Assembly: GCA_017640785.1 (NCBI GenBank)
Contig: JAEPPZ010000008.1
Location: 124,001 to 188,000, forward strand
From: Balneola sp.
Lineage (GTDB): Bacteria; Bacteroidota; Rhodothermia; Balneolales; Balneolaceae
DNA length: 64,000 nucleotides
Direction: 5' to 3'
How positions within the stretch are numbered: position 1 is the stretch's first letter; every line of letters begins with the position of its first letter. Both the position numbers and the translations under genes were made by a program. The notes beneath the pieces were generated by a model. That model was not told the origin of the DNA, did not search any database, and saw only the letters and a program-made list of their open reading frames with translations. Below, in pieces: positions 9,854 to 18,496 of the stretch.

Positions 9854-10258
9854 TTAATCCAACGCTGATTGAATAAATTGTTTAGTTTTTTCAACTTGAT
9901 TTGGCTTAACACAAAAACAAAAAATACCTCCAAAATCCTGCTGCCAAAAAACATCCTTTTCTGTTAACGAATTAAGAAGTTTTTTGAAGTTTTCCGATTC
10001 TGATATTTCTTTAGACAATATGAAATCCAATATTTCAAATTCAGAAGCCACGACAACTTGAAGAAATTTGAGTTTATTTTCGGATTCATAGTCTGCTAAA
10101 ATTACATCTCCGTATTTTGCTTGGGTCGCACAAATGGGATGTTCTAAAAGCTTAAATTTAGAATCACCTAAAGCTTCTACTTCGCAAGAAACAGTTAATC
10201 CTTCCTCTGGAAAATTGATATTCGTATCAAACCTTTTCAATGCAATTCCATATTTCAA
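9854..10258 (-). CDS. Unknown protein at the end of the partner-switching operon
   Basis: A 134-residue cytosolic protein with no signal peptide or membrane segment that I do not confidently recognise. A central stretch (HPICATQAKYGDVILAD) slightly resembles DUF4265 proteins, but that is weak. Its start lies 5 bp after the stop of the SpoIIE-type phosphatase on the same strand, so it is the last gene of a four-gene operon with the STAS and HATPase genes. A role linked to partner switching is a context inference only. The coding looks genuine: it is a full-length frame at operon spacing. Confidence 0.7.
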   Translation of the reverse strand: MKYGIALKRFDTNINFPEEGLTVSCEVEALGDSKFKLLEHPICATQAKYGDVILADYESENKLKFLQVVVASEFEILDFILSKEISESENFKKLLNSLTEKDVFWQQDFGGIFCFCVKPNQVEKTKQFIQSALD

Positions 10259-10263
10259 AAAAA

Positions 10264-11985
10264 CTACTCATCCACCTTCAGCACAATTGTAGTAATATCA
10301 TCGTACTGAATGTTATTGGAGAATGCATTGATATCCGTAATGATCGCATCCTGAATTTCCTCAGCAGTTTTATCTCTGTTTTTTCGGATGCATTCTTTCA
10401 ATCGATCCGTTTCGTATTCTTCGGTTTGCTCAGGGTTCATCGCTTCCGTTACTCCGTCTGTAAAGAATACTATCAGGTCGCCGGGTTTAAGATCAATTTC
10501 TGCACTTTCGTAAGGCATCATGGTTGGCATTGCGCCAAGTATCACACCGCCTTCTTCCAGCAAAACCGGCTCATCCGATCCTTTTCGGAATAGAATCGGA
10601 GGGTCATGCCCTGCATTCACATATTTGAACTTTGTTCCGTTATCAGAAATAATTCCCCAGAAAAACGTGATGAATTTATCCGCCGGGGTGTTGTTGTAAA
10701 TAATGTCATTGATGCTTCCTGTAGCCTCGCTCATGGTTACATCGATAGGAGCCAGAGCGTGCAACATAGATTGCAGATTCGCCATTAATAAAGAAGCAGG
10801 AACTCCTTTACCTGTTACATCAGCTATGGCCACTAAATGATTTTTCTCGGGGGTTTCTATAAAATCGAAATAGTCTCCACCAACCTGACGTGAAGAAATA
10901 TTTATGGCAGCAAGATCAAAACGATCAATTTCCGGAAGCGGATCGGGCAGCAATCCGATCTGAATATTCTTTGCCAGATTTAATTCTTCTTCCATTCGTT
11001 GCTTTTGAAGACGCTCGTCAAGCAACAACGATTTTTGAATGGTAAGCAGTGCCAGATTTCCCAGCGATTGCAGGAAGTTAACTTCCTCGGGGCCGTATTC
11101 CTGTTTATTGCCTCGGAGTCCAACACCAACCACACCGATCTTTTCGTTCTGAAATTTCAGTCCGATCACCAATCGAATATTATTTTCGTTCAGAAATTCG
11201 CAATCTGAATTCTCGGAAATATGAGTGACGTCATCCAGCTCAAAAAGCTTATCCAGATCTTCTTTGGATGGTTCATCTTTTATCCCACTGATTGAAACAA
11301 TAGACTTCTCATCATCCACATCCAGAGCGAAGAAAAACGTCCGAATCAACATTTGTCCAAGCATCGCAAATTTGAAAACCCGCGCAATTTCGTCGCGATC
11401 CACCATCAGATTAAAATCCTTGCTGAGTTCCAGCAACGTATTCAAGTCATGAACCTTTCTGTCCAGGCGCCGATTGATATGACGCATTTCTTTAAACATT
11501 CGCGAATTAGCGATAGCAACAGAAGAGATAATGGTAAGACTCTCAATAAACTCGATCTCTCGTTCTGTAAGCTCTTGTTTGTTCCCTTTTGGTCCAAGAC
11601 ATAAAAACCCAATATGATGATTGGTTGTTTTGAGATTAAAAAGGATGCTTTCTTTTTCTATTCCGATCTGTTCAAAAACAGAAGCGTATTTTTCGCCATG
11701 TAAAACAGAAGTTTCCAGATCTTCATCTGTAAAATCTATAGGTGTTTCATCGTCTTCTTTCAGCCAGCCACGTCCTTTTGACCTGGAGGCGTAGTACACA
11801 TTTTCACCGGGTTTAAAGATCAGGATCATCCCTTTGGTTACTAATAACTTTCCCATTGTTATCAGCAGCAGATTGTTTAAAACAAAGTCAGGGTCCTGAG
11901 ATTCAATTAATAATCGGCTTGTTTCTAAAAGCGTTCGAAGTTCAAACCGACTGTGCCGTTCATCAAGATTTGCGGAAGAACTCAC
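10264..11985 (-). CDS. GAF-domain PP2C phosphatase of the SpoIIE/RsbU type
   Basis: A 573-residue regulatory phosphatase. It contains two GAF-like domains (about residues 15-165 and 180-320), a coiled linker (RLQKQRMEEELNLAKNIQ) and a C-terminal PPM/SpoIIE domain (about 340-570) with metal-binding aspartates in QVGGDYFDF, VTGKGVPASLLMA and FFTDGVTEAMN. The family dephosphorylates a phosphoserine STAS antagonist, reversing an RsbW-type kinase. Here the STAS and kinase genes sit directly upstream with 4-6 bp gaps, making the partner assignment strong. The GAF domains probably bind the triggering ligand, which is unknown. Confidence 0.93.
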   Translation of the reverse strand: MSSSANLDERHSRFELRTLLETSRLLIESQDPDFVLNNLLLITMGKLLVTKGMILIFKPGENVYYASRSKGRGWLKEDDETPIDFTDEDLETSVLHGEKYASVFEQIGIEKESILFNLKTTNHHIGFLCLGPKGNKQELTEREIEFIESLTIISSVAIANSRMFKEMRHINRRLDRKVHDLNTLLELSKDFNLMVDRDEIARVFKFAMLGQMLIRTFFFALDVDDEKSIVSISGIKDEPSKEDLDKLFELDDVTHISENSDCEFLNENNIRLVIGLKFQNEKIGVVGVGLRGNKQEYGPEEVNFLQSLGNLALLTIQKSLLLDERLQKQRMEEELNLAKNIQIGLLPDPLPEIDRFDLAAINISSRQVGGDYFDFIETPEKNHLVAIADVTGKGVPASLLMANLQSMLHALAPIDVTMSEATGSINDIIYNNTPADKFITFFWGIISDNGTKFKYVNAGHDPPILFRKGSDEPVLLEEGGVILGAMPTMMPYESAEIDLKPGDLIVFFTDGVTEAMNPEQTEEYETDRLKECIRKNRDKTAEEIQDAIITDINAFSNNIQYDDITTIVLKVDE

Positions 11986-11989
11986 GGCA

Positions 11990-12412
11990 TCATAAGTGTT
12001 TTATCATTCGGATTTCATTCATATGTCCGGAACGATTGTACTGAACATTATCCATCAACTTGCGGATCAGATAAACTCCCATACCGCCGCGTTGTTTATT
12101 TTTGATCCTTTCTCTGATATCCGGCTCGTTATATGCTCCCACATCAAAACTTTCACCTTCATCTTTAATAGAGATCCACAGTTGAGAATTATCTGAACCC
12201 AGTTCTATTTCTACGGGCTTTGCAGGAATGTTTTTATAAGCGTGCTTTATAATATTGGTGTAAGCTTCATCAACAGCCAGACGAATATTTCCTATTTCTT
12301 TTTCGGACAAACCTAGTCTTTCGGCGTGTTCAGCAACAAAATCACGTACTTTTGCCAATTGAGAGGTTGAAGCCTCAACTGATAAAGAGTGTATGTTGTT
12401 AGAGGTTGCCAA
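11990..12412 (-). CDS. RsbW-like anti-sigma/serine kinase (HATPase_c_2)
   Basis: A 140-residue GHKL ATPase of the RsbW/SpoIIAB type. The N box is in AVDEAYTNIIKHAY, the G1 box is KDEGESFD, and the glycine lid is in RGGMGVYLIRKLMD. Such proteins phosphorylate a STAS-domain antagonist on serine and bind a sigma factor or another output protein when unopposed. It lies 6 bp after the STAS gene and 4 bp before the phosphatase gene. No sigma factor gene is nearby, so the final target is encoded elsewhere or is not a sigma factor. Confidence 0.92.
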   Translation of the reverse strand: MATSNNIHSLSVEASTSQLAKVRDFVAEHAERLGLSEKEIGNIRLAVDEAYTNIIKHAYKNIPAKPVEIELGSDNSQLWISIKDEGESFDVGAYNEPDIRERIKNKQRGGMGVYLIRKLMDNVQYNRSGHMNEIRMIKHL

Positions 12413-12418
12413 AATATA

Positions 12419-12766
12419 CTAGTTGTTGAATCCGGTTAACGCTTCGCTTTCGTCATCATGAATATCATACAGAGTCGGGAATCCTAGAAGATCAAATACA
12501 TTGTATACTCGCTCATTCATATTTGTGAGCTTAATGTCGCCACCCATTCCTCTTACATCTTCAATGTATGCCATAAAAACACCTAAGCCTGCACTGGCGA
12601 TGTAATCCAGGCCTTTACAGTTTACGATGATACAAATTTCGTTTTGGTCGATGAGAGATTTGAGAGAGTTTTCGAGCTGAGATGCAGTATGGGCGTCAAG
12701 TTCGCCACTTATATCAAGTACACGAATGTTATCAACTTCCCGTATAGAAATACCAAAGTTTTTCAT
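12419..12766 (-). CDS. STAS-domain anti-sigma factor antagonist (RsbV/SpoIIAA-like)
   Basis: A 115-residue single STAS domain. The diagnostic helix motif YIASAGLGVFM carries the serine that RsbW-type kinases phosphorylate and SpoIIE-type phosphatases restore. It is the first gene of the minus-strand operon and is preceded by a 261-bp gap shared with the divergent metallopeptidase gene. Unphosphorylated STAS protein should bind the neighbouring HATPase kinase and free its target. The role follows from the three-gene set and is well supported. Confidence 0.93.
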   Translation of the reverse strand: MKNFGISIREVDNIRVLDISGELDAHTASQLENSLKSLIDQNEICIIVNCKGLDYIASAGLGVFMAYIEDVRGMGGDIKLTNMNERVYNVFDLLGFPTLYDIHDDESEALTGFNN

Positions 12767-12946
12767 TCTTGTGGGGTTTTAAAAGTTATTGAGAGTTAAA
12801 TGCATTCCAATAATAGTGTAAACTTGAGAATATGAAAAATAAATAAGGTACACGATTACGGAAGCCGGAAAAAAAGGTTACGGAACCAGATTAAAATTTA
12901 AGATCTAAAATAAATTCAATTCTAATGTAACAAAAAAGTAACGACT

Positions 12947-12958
12947 CTCTCATGAGAG
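12947..12958. promoter_or_regulatory. 12-bp perfect palindrome between divergent genes
   Basis: CTCTCATGAGAG is a perfect 12-bp palindrome in the 261-bp gap between the partner-switching operon and the divergently read metallopeptidase gene. Its place and symmetry suit a dimeric regulator, but this is only a candidate; a palindrome of this length can occur by chance. Confidence 0.25.
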
Positions 12959-13027
12959 TATAATTTACTTTTTACGATTTAAAATTCTGTTTTTTGGGGT
13001 TTTGAGCGCAAATAAAGTCGTAACGAA

Positions 13028-15601
13028 TTGGCAATTGCAAGGTGCATATCCGGGATGATTTTGATATCGGTTATTTTTATAAACCAGCCTGAAATTCTTG
13101 CGCAAAGTTTACAAGGTGTATCGGGTCATGCAATTTCGGATACACCCAAACCTACTCATCAAAATGATATTTCCCTTCTTCTTAGAAAAACTGATGATTA
13201 CAAGAACATAAAGCGTAAAATTGAGCACCAAAAACGCAAACTAAAGCGTAAATTACGAACCCCTTTTTCTACCGGTGATACCACCTCATTCTATGTCAGA
13301 AATATTCTCACCCTAAATACATGGAACACCGTAAGTGCGGAATGCATCTATATTTCCGATAAGGTTGCTCTGTGGGTTGGAGAAGATGACAAAGCTTTTT
13401 ATTCGGACTCACTCAACATTACTGAGATTGCTGACTCCCTTTCTTACCGTTTGGAATCTGCATCTCATTCTGGTTCTGTAGATCCATCAAAAGGAATTAT
13501 GAGTCTGAACACCGAGTACTTTGGTTCGATTCCCGATATTGATGGGGACGGCATTTTAGATATTTTGCTTCTGGATATCGAAGATAATTTCTCAGAAACG
13601 GGTGGCTTTGTGGCCGGTTTCTTTGATCCTGTGGATTTGATCGAACACGAATTCTCCAATCAGCGCGATCTTTTGTATATCGATTTGTATCCAACGCTGT
13701 TTTATCGTGGTGAGACCAACATCAAAAGAGCCGCTTCTACTATTGCTCATGAGTTTCAGCATATCATCCATGCCAATTATGAAACACCGGAGCGTCAGTA
13801 TACCTTTATCAATGAGGGGCTTTCTGAATATGCCGAAGTGCTGAACGGGTTTTCTCCTAGAAGTCCTGCTTCTTATTACCAGCAACCTAACCGTGCATTA
13901 TTCAGCTGGGATTACACAGACCCAATTCCCGATTACGCGCGAGGCTCATTATTCTTTACCTACCTATTTGAACAAATTGGCTCGGACAAGATTAAACATT
14001 TGGTGCAGAATCGTACGGATATCGGATACCAATCCGTTTCTGATTTCGTCAAAGAACACTCAAACCGAACTTTTGAAGAATTATTTAGGGATTGGGGACT
14101 TACACTGCTTGGAGCTGATGAAGGAAGTTTCGGATTTTCCCATCCTTCACTCCAAAACATTCGACCAACTACAGCAAGAGTTAACTCTATACTCCCGTCA
14201 ACAAGCAATATTTCCTCCCCTCCTTTATCACACTCATTTTTATACAGCAGCCTTAGTAGAGAATTGGAGCTATTATCTAATCGGCATATAACAGCCTCGG
14301 CTTGGGCGGAATATCCTTCCGGGCGGTCAGGTTCACTCCAAGCTGGTGGTTCTCATTTCTTTGCCGAAGATGAAGCGCACGGGTCGTTGTGGATGCTTTT
14401 TTCCAATACTGAACCCCAATTTTCCGAGCCTGATACTACTTCTGAAATTCAATCGGTATTGTTTACCGGACAAAAATCAGGGCAGGTAGCAGAATTAGCG
14501 TATGATGATGGAATTCCTGATGCTTTTACCGGCAATGCTTCTTTTTTGCAGCTTGGCGATCACCAGGCTGAAATAGCGGTATTGTTTTCAGCGGATTCTG
14601 AGTTCTGGCTATCCGAACTAACTATCAAAACCATTTTCAGCAGTGAATTGTCCGGTTCAGGAGTGCCTGCACAAAGCACCCGAGATATAACCGTTCAGAT
14701 ATACTCTGTAAAAGATAACGCTCCAGATGAGCCCCTCACTCCTGCTTTCACGCATGAATTTACCCGCCCGTTTGGTAACCTGAAATTTGAACGCATTCCT
14801 CTAGCTCCTTTTTACGAACAGCTTTCTTCCTTAACTGACAGCATCGCCATTGTAATCAAAAATGACCCTGATGATGAAAACTATCTTGCAGTTGGGATGG
14901 ATTATTCAGGGAGAAATCACGCCCTTAAAGGAAATAGCGATGACAGCTGGATCGGATTTGAACAGGTTTCGGTAGGTAGCGCTTATCTTTCCGGTTGGAA
15001 CCCCATGATCCGGGCAACCACCATAACCAATGAAATCGAAAAAGAATCAATTACCCCTGACATTCAGCTTACAGATTCTGAGCTTATGTTGGCGTTCAAC
15101 ACTCCTGAAGAAATTGATTCTATCTACTCCCGTTCGGTTGCACTTACCCCCTCTGGCGTAGCCATTGAAGGAACACCTGACTATAGTCAAACAAGTTTTG
15201 GAGAAGTTCGCTACCGGTTTCCTATTCAAGTAGGTGGTGCATATACCATTGTTTCTTCTTTGCAAGGAACATCAGGCGCGCAATACGAAAGCCGGCAACA
15301 ATGGAGTGTACCGGAAAGTGCAGATTTCAGAATTGGACATAATTATCCGAATCCGTTTAACCCTGCAACAACCATCCCTTTTTTACTGCTCGAAGACGGG
15401 CAGGTCAGAGTTACAGTGTTCGATATTTTAGGAAGAAAAGTGCTGAGTGTTCCTGATCGGTTTTATGCCGCAGGAAACCAAACAATGCAATTAGATTTTG
15501 CCGGAATGGCAAGTGGAATGTACATCCTGAAACTGGATGTAAACCGACCCGATGGTCGGGGTGCGATAACACGAATTCGTAAAGTGACCTTTGTGAAATA
15601 G
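13028..15601 (+). CDS. Secreted M30-like metallopeptidase with T9SS type A sorting domain
   Basis: An 857-residue exported protein. After a signal peptide (ends near ILAQS) the zinc motif AHEFQHIIHANYE (HExxH) is near residue 240, and the downstream glutamate is in INEGLSEYAE; this layout resembles M30 hyicolysin-like gluzincins. The last 90 residues form a type IX secretion sorting domain starting HNYPNPFNPATTIPF and ending in RKVTFVK. The protein should cross the outer membrane and be released or anchored at the cell surface. The TTG start at 13028 gives an arginine-containing n-region; an ATG at 13055 is the alternative. Confidence 0.87.
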   Translation: MAIARCISGMILISVIFINQPEILAQSLQGVSGHAISDTPKPTHQNDISLLLRKTDDYKNIKRKIEHQKRKLKRKLRTPFSTGDTTSFYVRNILTLNTWNTVSAECIYISDKVALWVGEDDKAFYSDSLNITEIADSLSYRLESASHSGSVDPSKGIMSLNTEYFGSIPDIDGDGILDILLLDIEDNFSETGGFVAGFFDPVDLIEHEFSNQRDLLYIDLYPTLFYRGETNIKRAASTIAHEFQHIIHANYETPERQYTFINEGLSEYAEVLNGFSPRSPASYYQQPNRALFSWDYTDPIPDYARGSLFFTYLFEQIGSDKIKHLVQNRTDIGYQSVSDFVKEHSNRTFEELFRDWGLTLLGADEGSFGFSHPSLQNIRPTTARVNSILPSTSNISSPPLSHSFLYSSLSRELELLSNRHITASAWAEYPSGRSGSLQAGGSHFFAEDEAHGSLWMLFSNTEPQFSEPDTTSEIQSVLFTGQKSGQVAELAYDDGIPDAFTGNASFLQLGDHQAEIAVLFSADSEFWLSELTIKTIFSSELSGSGVPAQSTRDITVQIYSVKDNAPDEPLTPAFTHEFTRPFGNLKFERIPLAPFYEQLSSLTDSIAIVIKNDPDDENYLAVGMDYSGRNHALKGNSDDSWIGFEQVSVGSAYLSGWNPMIRATTITNEIEKESITPDIQLTDSELMLAFNTPEEIDSIYSRSVALTPSGVAIEGTPDYSQTSFGEVRYRFPIQVGGAYTIVSSLQGTSGAQYESRQQWSVPESADFRIGHNYPNPFNPATTIPFLLLEDGQVRVTVFDILGRKVLSVPDRFYAAGNQTMQLDFAGMASGMYILKLDVNRPDGRGAITRIRKVTFVK

Positions 15602-15635
15602 TGTTTTAAACGGTCTCCCGAATGGGAAAAGTAAA

Positions 15636-15681
15636 AGGTAGGTCGGGAAACCCACGAAGCCAGAACCGACCTACCTGTTTT
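15636..15681 (+). terminator. Rho-independent terminator after the T9SS metallopeptidase
   Basis: Perfect 10-bp arms AGGTAGGTCG (15636-15645) and CGACCTACCT (15667-15676) enclose a 21-base loop, followed by GTTTTT. It sits 35 bp after the stop of the metallopeptidase gene. Confidence 0.75.
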
Positions 15682-15726
15682 TAAACCGTCGCAAAAGCGA
15701 CAATCATATAAATATATACAAATGCT

Positions 15727-16683
15727 ATGAATATTATATTCAAGTGTAATACAACAATAAGAGGAAGAAAGAGCCTCTCAGTTACAACTCTGCTTGTATG
15801 CGGATTACTTGTACTTAGTAGCTGCTCTAAACCTTCCAGCGTAAATTCAGATTTAGATCTCTCACAAAACACGGATGATCTACTGAACCCAAACATCAGC
15901 TTTCAAATTTCTTACGACCAAAAAAGTATGGTTTTTACTCCTTTTTGGCCCGGAGATGTAGTAGCTGGTTTTAAAGCTAAATCATCCTCGGAAGATACCG
16001 AAATGTTGATCGATTATGACTACACTAAGGAATATGTAGCCATCGATCAGGATAAGAACATGCACTTTCAAATTGATTATTTGGAAGGAACAAGCTCGCA
16101 AGGCATCCCTGACGATCTCTACAGTGAGGTTAAGGATGAAATGCCAAATCGAAGTGATGACAAACAAGTAATAAGTACTCAAATTAGTAACGGACTTATT
16201 ACTTATCAATATTCAGATGGAACACAGCTAAGTGAGAATATAGACCCGAGCGAACTTGCTATAACGGAGGAAGCCTATGAATACTGGCGATCTTTGTTTG
16301 AAAATAAACAAGATACTAGTGCTTCAGCTAAAATTTCAAAAAACCTGAATGCGTTAAAACAGAGCGGCATCTCGTTTCAACAGCTTGATGGTTCTACTGT
16401 ATATTTCGAATTACAGCCTGGCGCTGACGAACGACCTGATATTGGTCGAATTCGGCAAAAGATGGATTTAGAAACCGGTGATATCTTAATGTCTGTTACT
16501 CAGTTTAAAGACGGAAGATATGAATCTGTATCCTACATGAACTATAAGCTGGTCGGAAATATCTCTGTACTCCAAAACAGTGAGACCTATGTGTTTGGTC
16601 CTCATCAAGGAGAATGGCAAGCCGTGCAAAAGCACGTCATAAACAGGGAAAACATTTCAATAGCAACAAATTTTGGGGAATAG
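15727..16683 (+). CDS. Unknown lipoprotein
   Basis: A 318-residue protein not recognised. The N-terminus has a hydrophobic segment ending in LVLSSCSK, a good lipoprotein signal with the cysteine near residue 36, so the mature protein is probably anchored in the outer membrane. The rest is polar with no membrane segment. The stop lies 4 bp before the start of the exported lipase-like gene, so they are probably cotranscribed. A role in a secreted lipase module is a context guess only. Confidence 0.7.
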   Translation: MNIIFKCNTTIRGRKSLSVTTLLVCGLLVLSSCSKPSSVNSDLDLSQNTDDLLNPNISFQISYDQKSMVFTPFWPGDVVAGFKAKSSSEDTEMLIDYDYTKEYVAIDQDKNMHFQIDYLEGTSSQGIPDDLYSEVKDEMPNRSDDKQVISTQISNGLITYQYSDGTQLSENIDPSELAITEEAYEYWRSLFENKQDTSASAKISKNLNALKQSGISFQQLDGSTVYFELQPGADERPDIGRIRQKMDLETGDILMSVTQFKDGRYESVSYMNYKLVGNISVLQNSETYVFGPHQGEWQAVQKHVINRENISIATNFGE

Positions 16684-16687
16684 AATT

Positions 16688-17044
16688 ATGAAAAAAATAA
16701 AATATTTAAGCGTAATTGTATGCGCATTATGTATGAGCATTCAGCCGGTATGGGCTGCAAGTGATAGCGAACCAAAAACACCTACCAACTTAGAAAAATC
16801 TCAACCGATTACTTATAGTGTTGGAGTACTTATTTCCACTGTAGGTGCTCAAGGATGGCGTCAAACTGCAATTCCTGATGAATGGAAAGGAACTATTTTT
16901 GATGACATTATTATTTTGGATGATCAATCCTTCAAAATGAAACAAGCAGGGATGAGCGCTCTTCGCAACAATAACACGGTAAAGTCAAAAATGGCTAATG
17001 ACCTAAAATCCCAACTTCAAGATATTGCAAGTGGAAAAATATAG
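16688..17044 (+). CDS. Exported lipase-like protein, N-terminal part (reading frame interrupted)
   Basis: The preferred ATG at 16688 gives a clean signal peptide (MKKIKYLSVIVCALC, cleavage after PVWAA); an upstream in-frame ATG at 16673 would spoil it. About 118 residues follow and the frame ends at TAG 17042-17044. The next frame picks up with a serine hydrolase core at 17050. Reading one base back in the five-A run just before the stop joins the two into one protein of about 580 residues, so this is the N-terminal part of a broken or frameshifted gene rather than a gene in its own right. Confidence 0.7.
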   Translation: MKKIKYLSVIVCALCMSIQPVWAASDSEPKTPTNLEKSQPITYSVGVLISTVGAQGWRQTAIPDEWKGTIFDDIIILDDQSFKMKQAGMSALRNNNTVKSKMANDLKSQLQDIASGKI

Positions 17045-17049
17045 CCACA

Positions 17050-18438
17050 GTGAATGTTGTATTTATGGGGCATTCTGTTCTTGGAGGATATCTTGCAAGA
17101 ACATTTGCTTCAGTACCTGAGACATTTGGTCTTGACGAAATTGTGGATAAATTCACACTTGGTTTGATAGATGTAAATGTCGCAGCCATCACTTTTGGTA
17201 CTCCTCATCAAGGTGTCGGGTTATCTGCGGTTTCAGTAGAATCGAGGTCCGGATTTACCAATATTGCACCTACTCTGAATTACTTTAAAACCGAAATGCA
17301 AGCAGGGCTCACAGAGGACATTGCCTCATCTGCAGCAATACGTTATGTCTTTCGTGGGAATGGTTTTTTTGGTAGCTTTATGGGTACTCTTTTTGGCAGT
17401 GGATTTGATATTTATTGCTTTTTTGATCCTGCATACTGTCGTGGAAATGTCTATGTTCCATTAGAGGACTTTAAACAAGTTGGTGTTGATTATATGGACG
17501 TTGCATTCATTTCAGCACAAAGTTTAATCGGAAATAAGCTTTCATCTATTACCGGACAAGATTTGCCTGACCCTCTTGATGCTGCGTTTGATTATGGCCT
17601 GAAAGAGCTTCTAAAGCCCGATTTAGGAGATGGTGATCAAGGCTTAATCATTGATCAGATTAACGCTTTACCTAATCCTGAGTTTTATAGAAACGTATTT
17701 GGAGCTGAAAAATATCCGGTGCCTGCACGTGTTACCAGTGAGCTTTCCGTCGTTGACATTGAACCGATAAGATTATTAGGGCTCAGTTTTGATGACGAAG
17801 CTGAGTTTAATCAATCATTCAAAGATGCTAAGCATTTTGCCAAGACACAGAAAGATACATGGTGGACAAAACATCAAATAACTCATTATACATGTCCTTT
17901 TTTCTGTAAAGATAAGAAAGAACGACACAAACGTCGTTCCAGAAACTGGGGACGTACTGAACGTGCAATGGATGGCATTGATGGCACTTGGGGCACTTTG
18001 ATAAACGCTAAAAAATATGAACAAAGAACGGGATACCGAAGAGAGTATGATCCAACTGTCTGTGAAGACAATGGCCACCCAACACCTGTGTTTTATAAGT
18101 ATGCTGATGTTGCAATGATTGATCGTTTGATTATTGATGGAGGCGATGATAATTGTGAGCCGTTTAGAAACGTGCCTTACAATTATGTGGCTAAGATTCC
18201 GTTAAAAAATGACGGTGTAACCACCCCAAATCATTCCACATGGAACAAAAATGATAATGTGTATAGCGAAAGTAGTAACAATTTTTACTACGATGACAGC
18301 GGTGATGGTGGATATAATCATTTAGAAATCCGTCGTGTAAAACGCCTCTATACTCAAGGAGCCAATAAGAAAGGTGATTTAGCACTTCCAATGCAACAGA
18401 CTAAGCAATGGATAGAAAATCAACTTCTTAGAAACTAA
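17050..18438 (+). CDS. Lipase-like alpha/beta hydrolase, C-terminal part (reading frame interrupted)
   Basis: A 462-residue frame starting at a GTG whose first residues (MNVVFMGHSVLGGYLAR) form the strand and nucleophile elbow of an alpha/beta hydrolase, followed by AAITFGTPHQGVG, the second conserved lipase block. A C-terminal DGVTTPNHSTWN and YNHLE offer the acid and histidine. The elbow reads GHSVLGG, one residue longer than the usual GHSxGG. As annotated it lacks the signal peptide and first strands, which lie in the frame that ends at 17044. It is either a pseudogene, a sequencing slip in a poly-A run, or a translational -1 shift. Confidence 0.72.
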   Translation: MNVVFMGHSVLGGYLARTFASVPETFGLDEIVDKFTLGLIDVNVAAITFGTPHQGVGLSAVSVESRSGFTNIAPTLNYFKTEMQAGLTEDIASSAAIRYVFRGNGFFGSFMGTLFGSGFDIYCFFDPAYCRGNVYVPLEDFKQVGVDYMDVAFISAQSLIGNKLSSITGQDLPDPLDAAFDYGLKELLKPDLGDGDQGLIIDQINALPNPEFYRNVFGAEKYPVPARVTSELSVVDIEPIRLLGLSFDDEAEFNQSFKDAKHFAKTQKDTWWTKHQITHYTCPFFCKDKKERHKRRSRNWGRTERAMDGIDGTWGTLINAKKYEQRTGYRREYDPTVCEDNGHPTPVFYKYADVAMIDRLIIDGGDDNCEPFRNVPYNYVAKIPLKNDGVTTPNHSTWNKNDNVYSESSNNFYYDDSGDGGYNHLEIRRVKRLYTQGANKKGDLALPMQQTKQWIENQLLRN

Positions 18439-18446
18439 CGCTAATT

Positions 18447-18482
18447 ATATAAAAGACGCTGTTAATTCAGTGTCTTTTATAT
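18447..18482 (+). terminator. Probable terminator hairpin
   Basis: Arms of 15 bp with one mismatch (ATAAAAGACGCTG at 18449-18461 against CAGTGTCTTTTAT at 18468-18480) enclose TTAATT. The A-rich left arm and T-rich right arm suit a terminator in either direction. It separates the lipase-like gene from the beta-propeller gene, whose ATG is at 18497. Confidence 0.65.
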
Positions 18483-18496
18483 TAATAAATAATATT

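Noticed and set aside
13893..14291. 132-residue plus-strand frame
   Set aside because: Shadow frame inside the T9SS metallopeptidase gene.
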